Assembly: GCA_020055645.1 (NCBI GenBank)
Contig: JAECZT010000006.1
Location: 1,364,001-1,428,000 of the forward strand
From: Tomocerus qinae
Taxonomy: Eukaryota; Arthropoda; Collembola; Entomobryomorpha; Tomoceridae
Reading direction: 5' to 3'
Length of the DNA: 64,000 nucleotides
The position numbers and the translations under genes are program-made. The first letter of the stretch is position 1, and each line of letters opens with the position of its first letter. The notes under the pieces are model-generated. The model ran no database searches and had not been told where the DNA came from. It saw only the letters and a program-made list of their open reading frames with translations. Positions 9,331 through 22,300 of the stretch are shown here, piece by piece.

Positions 9331-9780
9331 TACTTTATATTATGTACCGTAAACAACTCTATAATCCAATACTTGTCAACCTAATTATTCTTACCAAAGA
9401 GGCGTTGTCAACAAATACATACATGCATACATTAGAAGACTGCAGAGGTTTCGACTGGGAAATACCACTAACGGGAAGCTTCCCATTTCCCACTGGGAAA
9501 TGTGGGTATCAAAATGGAGTGGGAAATGGGTAGTGTGGGAAATAGTGGGAAATAGAGCAAAATAACGCCAAAATTCAAATTCTTGGGCTTTATTTCCCAT
9601 ATTTCCCACTAATTCCCACTATTTCCCATTTACCACAATTTCCCGCATTTCCCGGACGTCCAACAAAGTGGGGTGGGAAATGGGAATATTCGCAACTCTG
9701 AATCCTTTTTTCTACTGATCCTGGTAATGACAATAATCCCCAATTGGTCATTGAGAAATGAATTTTGACATTTAACATTT
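9331..9780. repeat. TTTCCCA/GGGAAAT-rich low-complexity tract
   Basis: Between about 9455 and 9685 the sequence is dominated by irregular copies of GGGAAAT (first half) and its complement TTTCCCA (second half), so the tract is a loose inverted repeat. Short open frames crossing it have no recognised content. Confidence 0.65.
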
Positions 9781-10236
9781 TATTATTGGTATGTGTCGTA
9801 GTCCCAGTTGATGCCCCTGAAGAAGTTGAAATTCTGTAGTCGCTGGAGATAGCCGTAACATTGCTGTTCCCTTAATTCGTGTTCAGGCCACCAGTAATGT
9901 GTATATAGCGGGCAGATCTCTGATGCAAATTATTCTACTATTGAGGTTGATGATTCTGTTGGTGATGCAAATATGGATGTTGATGGTCTTAATAAGATAT
10001 TTTTGTTACTATATGTCATCGTCCATTAGGGTAGTCGATGAAATGTAGGTATTGATTGTTTATTTTAATTGTAGATGCCAATGTAGATGATGCAGCTTCA
10101 GTGGACGAAGATGTTGAAGCTCGTCAGTTGATGCTTGAGGAAGGTCTAACGAAAAGTCTAACGAAAACAACCATGCAGTTAATAATATTTTGAAGGTTAT
10201 GGTTCAGGCGGAAAAACTTTCACGCTTCAACCAGAG
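9781..10236. other. No confirmed gene; possible small exon remnant at about 10075-10145
   Basis: A pyrimidine-rich TTTTAATTGTAG precedes an acidic frame, DANVDDAASVDEDVEARQ, at about 10076-10140. It looks like an exon bounded by splice-like sites, but I cannot connect it to other exons or name a family. A weakly similar Asp/Val-rich stretch occurs at about 9960-9990. The rest shows nothing. Confidence 0.25.
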
Positions 10237-11393
10237 TAAACTATGGCAGCAATGACATTAAGTAACGTGCCCTCTTTCAAATCATGTTAGTTAGAAAAAT
10301 ACCCTCAGGTAAAAATCTCAAGATATTTTGAATTTTGTGATTTTTGTATCGAAGTGTGACATGTATGTTGATGCATCGGAAAAATTTTCCCAAGTGAACT
10401 AAAGTAAATTAAGTCCGTAGCGACATCAAGTAACATGCTCTCTTTCGTATTGTGCTAGATAGAAAAATACCCCCACCCCAAAATCTCAAGATATTTTGAA
10501 TTTTGTGATTTTTGTATGGAAGTGTGATATGTATGTTGATGCATCGGAAAAATTTTCCCAAGTGAACTAAAGTAAATTATGACCGTAGCGACATCAAGTA
10601 ACATGCTCTCTTTCGTATGGTGCTAGATAGAAAAATACCTCCACCCCAAAATCTCAAGATATTTAGAATTTTGTGATTTTTGTATGCAAGTGTGATATGT
10701 ATGTTGATGCATCGGAAAAATTTTCCCAAGTGAACTAATGTAAATTATGACCGTAGCGACATCAAGTAACATGCTCTCTTTCGTATGGTGGTAGATAGAA
10801 AAATACCCCCACCCCAAAATCTCAAGATATTTTGAATTTTGTGATTTTTGTATGGAAGTGTGATATGTATGTTGATGCATCGGAAAAATTTTCCCAAGTG
10901 AACTAAAGTAAATTATGACCGTAGCGACATCAAGTAACATGCTCTCTTTCGTATGGTGCTAGATAAAAAAAAAGCCACCCCAAAATCTCAAGATATTTTG
11001 AATTTTGTGATTTTTGTATGGAAGTAATATATGTATGTTGATGCATCGGAAAAATTTTCTCAAGTGAACTAAAGTAAATTATGACCGTAGAGACATCAAG
11101 TAACATGCTCTCTTTTGTATGGTGGTAGATAGAAAAATACCTCACCCAAAATCTCAAGATATTTTGAATTTTGTGATTTTTGTATGGAAGTGTGATATGT
11201 ATGTTGATGCATCGAAAAAATTTTCCCAAGTGAACTAAAGTAAATTATGACCGTAGCGACAACAGGTAACATGCTCTCTTTCGTATGGTGCTAGATAGAA
11301 AAACACCCCCACCCCAAAATCTCAAGATATTTTTAATTTTTTGATTTTTGTATGGAAGTATTATATGTATGTTGATGCATCGGAAAAATCGGA
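10237..11393 (-). repeat. 168-bp satellite, about seven monomers in minus orientation
   Basis: Each monomer is the reverse complement of the satellite that fills 14.5-37.4 kb. The leftmost unit (about 10237-10370) is the most divergent, as expected at an array edge; units further in are closer to consensus. The array stops inside a monomer at about 11393. Long minus-strand frames here (10623-10940, 10930-11229) are repeat translations with a 56-codon period. Confidence 0.95.
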
Positions 11394-12788
11394 AAAAAGG
11401 CAAGAGGAAAATAAAACGGAAAATTGAAGATTTTGAATGTAGTGTCATTTTCTCCCAAGAAGTGTGGTTCCCCAAGTCAAATACAATACCAAGAGCACCA
11501 AAATTTATGCAGCCGAGACGTCTTTTTAAAAGAAGACGCCGACCTTTTAACAAAAAGTTGTTTCTCCCATTCCATTTGAAGAACAGAATCGTATCCTCCT
11601 GGGAGAAATACGATTGACTACTGATATTGAAAGCCATAAAAGTTCAAAAGGAATGTAATAAAGAACTACAAATTCTTCAGGAGAAAAACAATGGACTTGA
11701 ACGTATTGCATAATTTAATTGGCGAGGAGTGGCTCCTTACTCAAACAACTAATGGGAATTTCTATGGCGCTATGGTTTTATAAACTATGGTTGTGTCTGA
11801 AATTAGGTGAAATTTAGTGTTGTAAGCCGGAGTCGGTGGTGAAAAATCTTGTGCTTAGTATCTGTAAAAATTGGATTGTACGGTAAGGCCAGTACAATGA
11901 TCTGTAAGATACTTACTCATATTAAAGTTGTATGCCTAGAGCTGCCTTTGTTTGTTGAATCGACTGATGACATTAGGCCTTGAGTGCAGAATCACAGTCT
12001 GACCTTTCCGTCCAAGCCTGATTTAAATATTAATCTGTATGGCTGTATGTGTGTTGATTTGAAATAAATGCAGTGAATTTTCACAGTCGTAACACCTGTT
12101 CCGTCAGCGCCCTCTTTATTACCATTTACTAAACATGAATTGATTTGTAATACGTAAAATAATATTTCTGTTCAGTGTCGATTGAATTAATTGAATTGTA
12201 CGACTGAATTGTGAAGAACTATTGAGAAGAGAGAGACAGCCAAGTGCTGAATAAGCATTCACAGAGAAGAGTGAACGTTACGATTTCGACTCAGTAGTTT
12301 ACTGATATATTTTTGATCTGAGTTTTTATCAGATTTTGATTCTCGTTGTGTGTGTTAGGGGGAGAGCACAGCATCTACTATAGTAGTAGAGCTATGCTAC
12401 TGCTCAAGCCTGTGGCTTACTTGCAGTGACTCCCGAAAATTTTTACTGAGTGTACAGACTTACACGAAGAGACTTTGGTGAGGGGTACTGAACCATTATG
12501 TGGTACAGCCCTACACAGCCCAGTACTCTACCTTTGTGCGCTTAGGTGGCAAGGTTAGGTGAGCTGACCACATTAGGTGTGACAGTCATCGCAACCTCCC
12601 GCATCCCTTCGCATGTGCTCCTCAGTCCAGTATATCCCTAGGTAAACTCGTAGTGTACACCTAACCAAGAGAGCAATCTGCACACTTCAGACAGGGTAAG
12701 GATAGATAGTTATATTGTCACCAAGATAGGCAAATCTACGCTAATAACGAATATACGGCAAAGACACCTTCTCCCAGTTCCAGACTAA
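11394..12788. other. No confirmed gene; unique spacer between inverted satellite blocks
   Basis: A Lys/Arg-rich frame (within 11348-11617, block RKIKRKIEDFECSVIFSQEV) begins inside the satellite and matches nothing I know. The stretch of about 11820-12095 begins TGTAAGCC, contains AATAAATG and ends GTAACA, which is weakly reminiscent of a solo LTR, but no target duplication was found. The remainder to 12788 shows nothing identifiable. Confidence 0.35.
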
Positions 12789-14284
12789 CTAACATACAAC
12801 CAACCAACATACATTATTAAAACTAATTAGTCTCTTAACAAACGCCCATATTAATTCTATAGGGTTAAGCTCGCAATGCGCCACGGGAAGCCACAATATT
12901 TTTATATCTTTACCACTTACTTCAGCTATCTCTTCAACTAGATATTTTTCTACTAATATTTTTGTATTTGAAAGTTCTATAAGCATTGATTTTGTAAGTT
13001 TACGATCTTCGAATGAATTGAATCCATTTGGTACAGTAAATCCTCTGTTCTTTAGTGATTGGATTATGTCGGCTTTTTTCCAGTGCCGTTTAGGATTTAC
13101 AGTTGATTTTACCTGAAATGTTTCGAAAATGACTTAGATCGTACACTCGTCTTAAGTAATAAACTAATCGTAATTGTGCATAGTACTATGATATTATAAT
13201 ATAAACTAACTAATAATCATCTAAAATAATCTAATTCTAAACTTTAAACTTTCTAATTCTAAATTTTAAACTGCATTATTAAACTATTCTGCAATTTGAT
13301 AAATTTTACCTTTTCTCGATGATACGGTGCTTGATCTAGCACAATTACTGTTTTATCAGGAACTAACTCCACAACTCTTTTAAACCATTCGGAATAATGT
13401 TGGCTGTTCATACTTCCGTGGTAGTCTTTGCAATCCTTTTTCGATATAAAAACATCTTCTACCGCATGCAAGAATCCCCCTTTCCCTCCAATATGATTCA
13501 CTATTATTCGGCCTTGTCCTGATTTTACTGTGAAGCCTCCTATACATATTGTTTTATTTTTATGCAACATTAGAGTGTATTTTTAAATAATATTAATTTT
13601 TACTGCTAAATAGAATTAATTTTTATTTTTAGGTAATGTTACTTTTTATTTTCATGTTGAGTGTTCGATTTAGTCTAAACCTACCAACATATCCTTGAAA
13701 ATCTCTTAATATGCGATTATAATTCACTTCTGGAAACTGCTTCATTTCTTCATTATGAAGGAGTATATGCCAGAATCGGTTAGGGGTTTGGTCAGGATTT
13801 GCCCAGGTCTCATCTGTGTATAAAATATCGTAGCCATCTTCTCTGTACTTTTTAATACTTCTTAGGTAACGCTCCCTGTGAGCTACAATGTCGTCTCGTT
13901 CAAGGAAAACTGGCTTTTGTTACATCTTTTATACTTGAATTTACATTTCTTTCTCATCCACTGCTTAAATAGCGTCAGTTTGACCTTAGGAAAGTATTCA
14001 TCCTCTAAGCACTTTTTCCAAATTTTTGAGGCGCTGGGATATTGTTTTGCAGCGTAGAATTGCAGTGCAACGCGACGAATTTCACCAATAGAGTATGAAT
14101 CGCAGACAATCTTTTTTCTTCCCCTAGTTTCGTTTTCTTTTTCTGCTTCATCTCTGGTTAAAATTCTAAAGTAACTGGCACGACTAATATTACATACTGT
14201 TGTTGCAATTTTCCATTTATTTTCACTATATTTCTTGGCTAACACGTGTTTCTTTCCAAGTTGCTCGATCAAATCCTTTTCCAA
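12789..14284 (-). pseudogene. IS630/Tc1/mariner-related DDE transposase, spliced, one frameshift, truncated C-terminus
   Basis: On the minus strand the order is an N-terminal helix-turn-helix-like exon (14284-about 13915, KWKIATTVCNISRASYFRIL and RGRKKIV), then RDDIVAHRERYLRSIKKY and ILYTDETWANPD (catalytic Asp codon at 13812-13814). Next is GGFTVKSGQGRIIV with VIVLDQAPYH (second Asp at 13334-13336), and finally LWLPVAHCELNPIELIW (Glu at 12855-12857). Two GT-AG introns fit in frame: about 13540-13684 (145 bp) and 13113-13309 (197 bp). A one-base frame change near 13915 separates the first two segments. About 93 residues lie between the second Asp and the Glu, far more than the 34-41 of classical Tc1/mariner. 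The protein ends soon after the Glu helix, so it is probably truncated. The enzyme would cut and paste DNA at its terminal repeats. Confidence 0.8.
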
Positions 14285-14494
14285 ATCTTCTAAAAAATCT
14301 CTTAATTTCTTGGCTATTTATTTTTCCTAAATTAAAGTGCTTGTACTTGACTTTATTATTATTTTCCATTGTTATTATTAAATTAATAATTAATTACACT
14401 TGAGCAACGACTGCTGACAAAGATTATGACTGACATTTCAAAGTATTAGCATTGACCGTGGTACCTCGTTTCCCGTCACCGAATACGATTTCGT
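14285..14494. other. Spacer upstream of the transposase; no feature seen
   Basis: AT-rich sequence between the transposase 5' end and the start of the plus-oriented satellite. No terminal inverted repeat matching the other side of the transposase could be recognised. Confidence 0.4.
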
Positions 14495-17400
14495 ATACGA
14501 AAGAGAGCATGTTACTTGATGTCGCTACGGTCATAATTTACTTTAGTTCACTTGGGAAAATTTTTCCGATGCATCAACATACATATCACACTTCCATACA
14601 AAAATCACAAAATTCTAAATATCTTGAGATTTTGGGGTGGAGGTATTTTTCTATCTAGCACCATACGAAAGAGAGCATGTTACTTGATGTCGCTACGGTC
14701 ATAATTTACTTTAGTTCACTTGGGAAAATTTTTCCGATGCATCAACATACATATCACACTTTCCATACAAAAATCACAAAATTCAAAATATCTTGAGATT
14801 TTGGGGTGGGGGTATTTTTCTATCTAGCACCATACGAAAGAGAGCATGTTACTTGATGTCGCTACGGTCATAATTTACTTTAGTTCACTTGGGAAAATTT
14901 TTCCGATGCATCAACATACATATCACACTTCCATACAAAAATCACAAAATTCAAAATATCTTGAGATTTTGGGGTGGCGGTATTTTTCTATCTAGCACCA
15001 TACGAAAGAGAGCATGTTACTTGATGTCTCTACGGTCATAATTTACTTTAGTTCACTTGGGAAATTTTTTCCGATGCATCAACATACATATCACACTTCC
15101 ATACAAAAATCACAAAATTCAAAATATCTTCAGATTTTAGAGTAGGGGTATTTTTCTATCTAGCACCATACGAAAGAGAGCATGTTACTTGATGTCTCTA
15201 CGGTCATAATTTACTTTAGTTCACTTGGGAAATTTTTTCCGATGCATCAACATACATATATCACTTCCATACAAAAATCACAAAATTGAAAATATCTTGA
15301 GATATGTGGTGGGGGTATTTTTCTATCTAGCACCATACGAAAGAGAGCATGTTACTTAATGTCGCTACGGTCATAATTTATATCACTTCCTTACAAAAAT
15401 CACAAAATTGAAAATATCTTGAGATTTTGGGGTGGGGGTATTTTTCTATCTAGCACCATACCAAAGAGAGCATGTTACTTGATGTCGCTACGGTCATAGT
15501 TTACTTTAGTTCACTTGGGAAAATTTTTCCGATGCATCAACATACATATCACACTTCCATACAAAAATCACAAAATTCAAAATATCTTGAGATTTTGGGG
15601 TGGGGGTATTTTTCTATCTACCACCATACGAAAGAGAGCATGTTACTTGATGTCGCTACGGTCATAATTTACATTAGTTCACTTGGGAAAATTTTTCCGA
15701 TGCATCAACATACATATCACACTTCCATACAAAAATCACAAAATTCAAAATATCTTGAGATTTTGGGGTGGAGGTATTTTTCTATCTAGCACCATACGAA
15801 AGAGAGCATGTTACTTGATGTCGCTACGGTCATAATTTACTTTAGTTCACTTGGGAAAATTTTTCCGATGCATCAACATACATATCACACTTCCATACAA
15901 AAATCACAAAATTCAAAATATCTTGAGATTTTGGGGTGGCGGTATTTTTCTATCTAGCACCATACGAAAGAGAGCATGTTACTTGATGTCTCTACGGTCA
16001 TAATTTACTTTAGTTCACTTGGGAAATTTTTTCCGATGCATCAACATACATATATCACTTCCATACAAAAATCACAAAATTAAAAATATCTTGAGATATG
16101 TGGTGGGGGTATTTTTCTATCTAGCACCATACGAAAGAGAGCATGTTACTTGATGTCGCTACGGTCATAATTTGCTTTAGTTCACTTGGGAAAATTTTTC
16201 CGATGCATCAACATACATATCACACTTCCATACAAAAATCACAAAATTCAAAATATCTTGAGATTTTAGGGTAGGGGTATTTTTCTATCTAGCACCATAC
16301 GAAAGAGAGCATGTTACTTGATGTCTCTACGGTCATAATTTACTTTAGTTCACTTGGGAAATTTTTTCCGATGCGTCAACATACATATATCACTTCCATA
16401 CAAAAATCACAAAATTGAAAATATCTTGAGATATGTGGTGGGTGTATTTTTCTATCTAGCACCATACGAAAGAGAGCATGTTACTTGATGTCGCTACGGT
16501 CATAATTTATATCACTTCCTTACAAAAATCACAAAATTGATAATATCTTGAGATTTTGGGGTGGGGGTATTTTTCTATCTAGCACCATACCAAAGAGAGC
16601 ATGTTACTTGATGTCGCTACGGTCATAATTTACTTTAGTTCACTTGGGAAAATTATTCCGATGCATCAACATACATATCACACTTCCATACAAAAATCAC
16701 AAAATTCAAAATATCTTGAGATTTTGGGGTGGGGTTATTTTTCTATCTACCACCATACGAAAGAGAGCATGTTACTTGATGTCGCTACGGTCATAATTTA
16801 CATTAGTTCACTTGGGAAAATTTTTCCGATGCATCAACATACATATCACACTTCCATACAAAAATCACAAAATTCAAAATATCTTGAGATTTTGGGGTGG
16901 GGGTATTTTTCTATCTACCACCATACGAAAGAGAGCATGTTACTTGATGTCGCTACGGTCATAATTTACTTTAGTTCACTTGGGAAAATTTTTCCGATGC
17001 ATCAACATACATATCACACTTTCCATACAAAAATCACAAAATTCAAAATATCTTGAGATTTTGGGGTGGAGGTATTTTTCTATCTAGCACCATACGAAAG
17101 AGAGCATGTTACTTGATGTCGCTACGGCCATAATTAACTTTAGTTCACTTGAGAAAATTTTTCCGATGCATCAACATACATATCACACTTCCATACAAAA
17201 ATTACAAAATTCAAAATATCTTGAGATTTTGGGGTGGGGGTATTTTTCTATCTACCACCATACGAAAGAGAGCATGTTACTTGATGTCGCTACGGTCATA
17301 ATTTACTTTAGTTCACTTGGTAAAATTTTTCCGATGCATCAACATACATATCACACTTCCATACAAAAATCACAAAATTCAAAATATCTTGAGATTTTGG

Positions 17401-17636
17401 GGTGGCTTTTTTTTATCTAGCACCATACGAAAGAGAGCATGTTACTTGATGTCGCTACGGTCATAATTTACTTTAGTTCACTTGGGAAAATTTTTCCGAT
17501 GCATCAACATACATATCAGACTTCCATACAAAAATCACAAAATTCAAAATATCTTGGGATTTTGGGGTGGGGGTATTTTTCTATCTACCACCATACGAAA
17601 GAGAGCATGTTACTTGATGTCGCTACGGTCATAATT
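14495..17636 (+). repeat. 168-bp satellite array, left block (about 19 monomers)
   Basis: Tandem units recur every 168 bp (CATGTTACTTGATGTCGC begins at 14508 and again at 14676). Landmarks within each unit are TCACTTGGGAAAATTTTTCC, GATGCATC and ATATCTTGAGATTTT. Variant classes occur, including one with GAAATTTTTTCC plus ATATATCACTTCC, one with GAGATATGTGG, and short units lacking about 70 bp (near 15376 and 16508). Because 168 is a multiple of three, one frame stays open across units and gives 56-residue repeat peptides; these are not genes. The block ends where a 1676-bp element is inserted. Confidence 0.97.
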
Positions 17637-19312
17637 GATGATCTGTGTACAAAAAGAATATATCTCGGCGACATTTTTTCAGTAAATAAAAATTCCCCTA
17701 ATTTAATCAAAATAAACAAACTCGAAATGTTCAGTGTAGTAAAAATTAGGTTTCCCACTTTCAAAGTCTTTAGTATAAGTATAAAGAGAGAGTTCGATCG
17801 GAAATTATAACTGTTATTTTTATCGCCAATGGAGATGTGACCTCACCCGATGTGGGCCTGCAATTTCTTCGCGGAGGTCCTCCGTGTTGGCAACGCTATA
17901 ACCACTAGCGGCAACATCGGCGACACGCTACAACCACTAGTGGCAACATCGGCGACACGCTACAACCATTAGCGGCAACAGAGCAACAGATTAATGTGTC
18001 TCTGTTGCCGCTAGTGGTTGTATCGTGTTGCCATTGTCTCCTCCGCTGTTACGCTGTTGCCGCTAACCTCCCATACCTCCCAGCGGCAACAGCGGAGACA
18101 GTGGCAACAAAGTACCGCTGCCTAAATTCAGCCGTTACGAAATTCTATTTACACTGACAACAGACCGAGTTCAGAAATAAGTGTGGAGGAAGTGGGTCGT
18201 CGATGAGACATTTTTTGGAGGCGACACGTTTTCAGACTTAGAAAAAGGAAGCGACACCTTTTAGAATTTAGAAAATATTAGGAAAAGTCTGGAAAAGTGT
18301 CGCCACAGGAAGACTACTTCTGACCAACGTCATGCCCTACCAAGGCCGCAGCCAAAAAAAATATGCCAACAAAATTTTACCGAATTTTTTGCGATTTTAG
18401 ACAAAAATTTCTTCCTTTTTTTCGATTTCGGGAGGGGGGCAAGTACCCCCTGCCTCGTTGCGGCCTTCTCCCCCACGACATTCACACTACATTCCTACAC
18501 CCGAAACCTAATAAATGCATTGAACTTTTTAGTGTGTCACAATTCGATTTAAAAAAATTAGGCTGGATTTAGGCAGCGGGATATTGTTACCTCCAAGATG
18601 CTTTGAATTTATCACTATAGTAACGCATTTGTTTAATATCAACTCATTTCCATCTTGGTTGCCTCCATTGCCCCCTATCCCGTGGCCCCAAGTTTGGTCA
18701 CTTACGTTGGGAAATTTATTCGTTTAGTTTCCACCAGGGGAACTATTGCGAAATGGGAAACTAAATCGATTAATACGGTCACCTATTACCTAAAAATTTT
18801 TCTCCGCTGCCCAAGTGCTTCTAGTGTGCCTACTTATTCTATTGAATTCGTTGCCCCCGTTGCCCCAATACACAATATTTGGCACATATACTACTTTTTG
18901 TTACGCCTCCCTCCGCCCTCGAAAACTTGACCTGCCATTGAAACTACTAAACTACTATTTGTCAAAGAAGATTTTTCTTTGAATGACAAAAATCAGGTTA
19001 GAAAACAGCCTTTCATTTTGCGCATAGCGGAATGACCATGAAATACGTTTTAAAACCACACTTTCGTTAAACTCGATCCAAAAACATGCCATTTTCTGTG
19101 TAGGTAGTCATAAGGCTATTTATTTACAAACTTAGTCAGTCTCATTTTCTTTTCAAGGAGATTAAAGACTGTGCTAATATTTATTTTTACCACCCTGGAT
19201 CATTTTTGTCATAAAAACGACAAATATTACTCAATTACTCTTTTTGGTTACCAAAGTTTCCAACTGGAAAAATTATGTCGGCGAGATATATTCTTTTTGT
19301 ACACAGATCCTC
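17637..19312. mobile_element. 1676-bp terminal-inverted-repeat element inserted in the satellite
   Basis: The satellite sequence CGGTCATAATT breaks at 17636 and resumes at 19313 with AATTTACTTTAG, giving an AATT duplication (17633-17636 and 19313-19316). The ends are inverted copies: the left begins GATGATCTGTGTACAAAAAG, and the right end reversed begins GAGGATCTGTGTACAAAAAG. Similarity continues through TATATCTCGGCGACAT for about 45 bp. The interior (17870-18115) holds nested direct and inverted copies of GCGGCAACA/TGTTGCCGC blocks. No transposase frame was found, so the element is non-autonomous. The superfamily is not assigned. Confidence 0.85.
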
Positions 19313-22300
19313 AATTTACTTTAGTTCACTTGGGAAAATTTTTCCGATGCATCAACATACATATCACACTTCCATACAAAAATCACAAAATTAAAAATAT
19401 CTTGAGATTTTGGGGTGGGGGTATTTTTCTATCTAGCACCATACGAACGAGAGCCTGTTACTTGATGTCGCTACTGTCATAGTTTACCTTAGTTCACTTG
19501 GGAAAATTTTTCCGATGCATCAACATACATGTCACACTTCGATACAAAAATCACAAAATTCAAAATATCTTGAGATTTAGGGGTGGGGGTATTTTTCTAT
19601 CTAGCACCATACGAAAGAGAGCATGTTACTTGATGTCGCTACGGTCATAATTTACTTTAGTTCACTTGGGAAAATTTTTCCGATGCATCAACATACATAT
19701 CACACTTCCATACAAAAATCACAAAACTCAAAATATCTTGAGATTGTGGGGTGACGGTATTTTTCTATCTAGTACCATACGAAAGAGAGCATTTTACTTG
19801 ATGTCGCTACGGTCATAATTTACTTTAGTTCACTTGGGAAAATTTTTCCGATGCTTCAACATACATATCACACTTCCATACAAAAATCACAAAATTCAAA
19901 ATATCTTGAGATTTTAGGGTAGGGGTTTTTTTCTATCTAGCACCATACGAAAGAGAGCATGTTACTTGATGTCTCTACGGTCATAATTTACTTTAGTTCA
20001 CTTGGGAAATTTTTTCCGATGCATCAACATACATATATCACTTCCATACAAAAATCACAAAATTGAACATATCTTGAGATTTTGGGGTGGGGGTATTTTT
20101 CTATCTAGCACCATACCAAAGAGAGCATGTTACTTGATGTCGCTACGGTCATAATTTACTTTAGTTCACTTGGGAAAATTTTTCCGATGCATCAACATAC
20201 ATATCACACTTCCATACAAAAATCACAAAATTCAAAATATCTTGAGATTTTGGGGTGGGGGTATTTTTCTATCTACCACCATCCGAAAGAGAGCATTTTA
20301 CTTGATGTCGCTACGGTCATAATTTACTTTAGTTCACTTGGGAAAATTTTTCCGATGCATCAACATACATATCACACTTCCATACAAAAATCACAAAATT
20401 CAAAATATCTTGAGATTTTGGGGTGGGGGTATTTTTCTATCTACCACCATACGAAAGAGAGCATGTTACTTGATGTCGCTACGGTCATAATTTACTTTAG
20501 TTCACTTGGGAAAATTTTTCCGATGCATCAACATACATATCACACTTCCATACAAAAATCACAAAATTCAAAATATCTTGAGATTTTGGGGTGGCGGTAT
20601 TTTTCTATCTAGCACCATACGAAATAAAACATGCTACTTGATGTCTCTACGGTCATAATTTACTTTAGTTCACTTGGGAAATTTTTTCCGATGCATCAAC
20701 ATACATATATAACTTCCATACAAAAATCACAAAATTGAAAATATCTTGAGATTTAGGGGTGGGGGTATCTTTCTATCTAGCACCATACGAAAGAGAGCAT
20801 GTTACTTGATGTCGCTACGGCCATAATTAACTTTAGTTCACTTGAGAAAATTTTTCTGATGCATCAACATACATATCACACTTCCATACAAAAATTACAA
20901 AATTCAAAATATCTTGAGATTTTGGGGTGGGGGTATTTTTCTATCTACAACCATACGAAAGAGAGCATGTTACTTGATGTCGCTACGGTCATAATTTACT
21001 TTAGTTCACTTGGGAAAATTTTTCCGATGCATCAACATACATATCACACTTCCATACAAAAATCACAAAATTCAAAATATCTTGAGATTTTGGGGTGGAG
21101 GTATTTTTCTATCTAGCACCATACGAAAGAGAGCATGTTACTTGATGTCGCTACGGTCATAATTTACTTTAGTTCACTTGGGAAATTTTTTCCGATGCAT
21201 CAACATACATATCACACTTTCCATACAAAAATCACAAAATTCAAAATAACTTGAGATTTTGGGGTGGGGGTATTTTTCTATCTAGCACCATACGAAAGAG
21301 AGCATGTTACTTGATGTCGCCACGGTCATAATTTACTTTAGTTCACTTGGGAAAATTTTTCCGATGCATCAACATACATATCACACTTCCATACAAAAAT
21401 CACAAAATTCAAAATATCTTGAGATTTTGGGGTGGGGGTATTTTTCTATCTACCACCATCCGAAAGAGAGCATTTTACTTGATGTCGCTACGGTCATAAT
21501 TTACTTTAGTTCACTTGGGAAAATTTTTCCGATGCATCAACATACATATCACACTTCCATACAAAAATCACAAAATTCAAAATATCTTGAGATTTTGGGG
21601 TGGGGGTATTTTTCTATCTACCACCATACGAAAGAGAGCATGTTACTTGATGTCGCTACGGTCATAATTTACTTTAGTTCACTTGGGAAAATTTTTCCGA
21701 TGCATCAACATACATATCACACTTCCATACAAAAATCACAAAATTCAAAATATCTTGAGATTTTGGGGTGGCGGTATTTTTCTATCTAGCACCATACGAA
21801 ATAAAACATGCTACTTGATGTCTCTACGGTCATAATTTACTTTAGTTCACTTGGGAAATTTTTTCCGATGCATCAACATACATATATCACTTCCATACAA
21901 AAATCACAAAATTGAAAATATCTTGAGATTTTGGGGTAGGGGTATTTTTCTATCTACGACCATACGAAAGAGAGCATGTTACTTGATGTCGCTACGGTCA
22001 TAACTTACTTTAGTTCACTTGGGAAAATTTTTCCGATGCATCAACAAACATATCACACTTCCATACAAAAATCACAAAATTCAAAATATCTTGAGATTTT
22101 GGGGTGGCTTTTTTTTATCTAGCACCATACGAAAGAGAGCATGTTACTTGATGTCGCTACGGTCATAATTTACTTTAGTTCACTTGGGAAAATTTTTCCG
22201 ATGCATCAACAAACATATCACACTTCCATACAAAAATCACAAAATTCAAAATATCTTGAGATTTTGGGGTGGAGGTATTTTTCTATCTAGCACCATACGA

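Noticed and set aside
11348-11617. Basic 89-codon frame as a nucleic-acid-binding protein
   Set aside because: It begins within a satellite monomer and the Lys/Arg bias alone is not evidence of a domain.
11820-12095. Solo LTR (TGTAAG...GTAACA with AATAAATG)
   Set aside because: No target duplication, no second copy, no primer-binding site or internal retroviral-like domain nearby.
20127-20612. 161-codon and similar open frames in the satellite as genes
   Set aside because: They are exact translations of the 56-codon satellite period, recur in all copies, start inside monomers and have no context of a gene.
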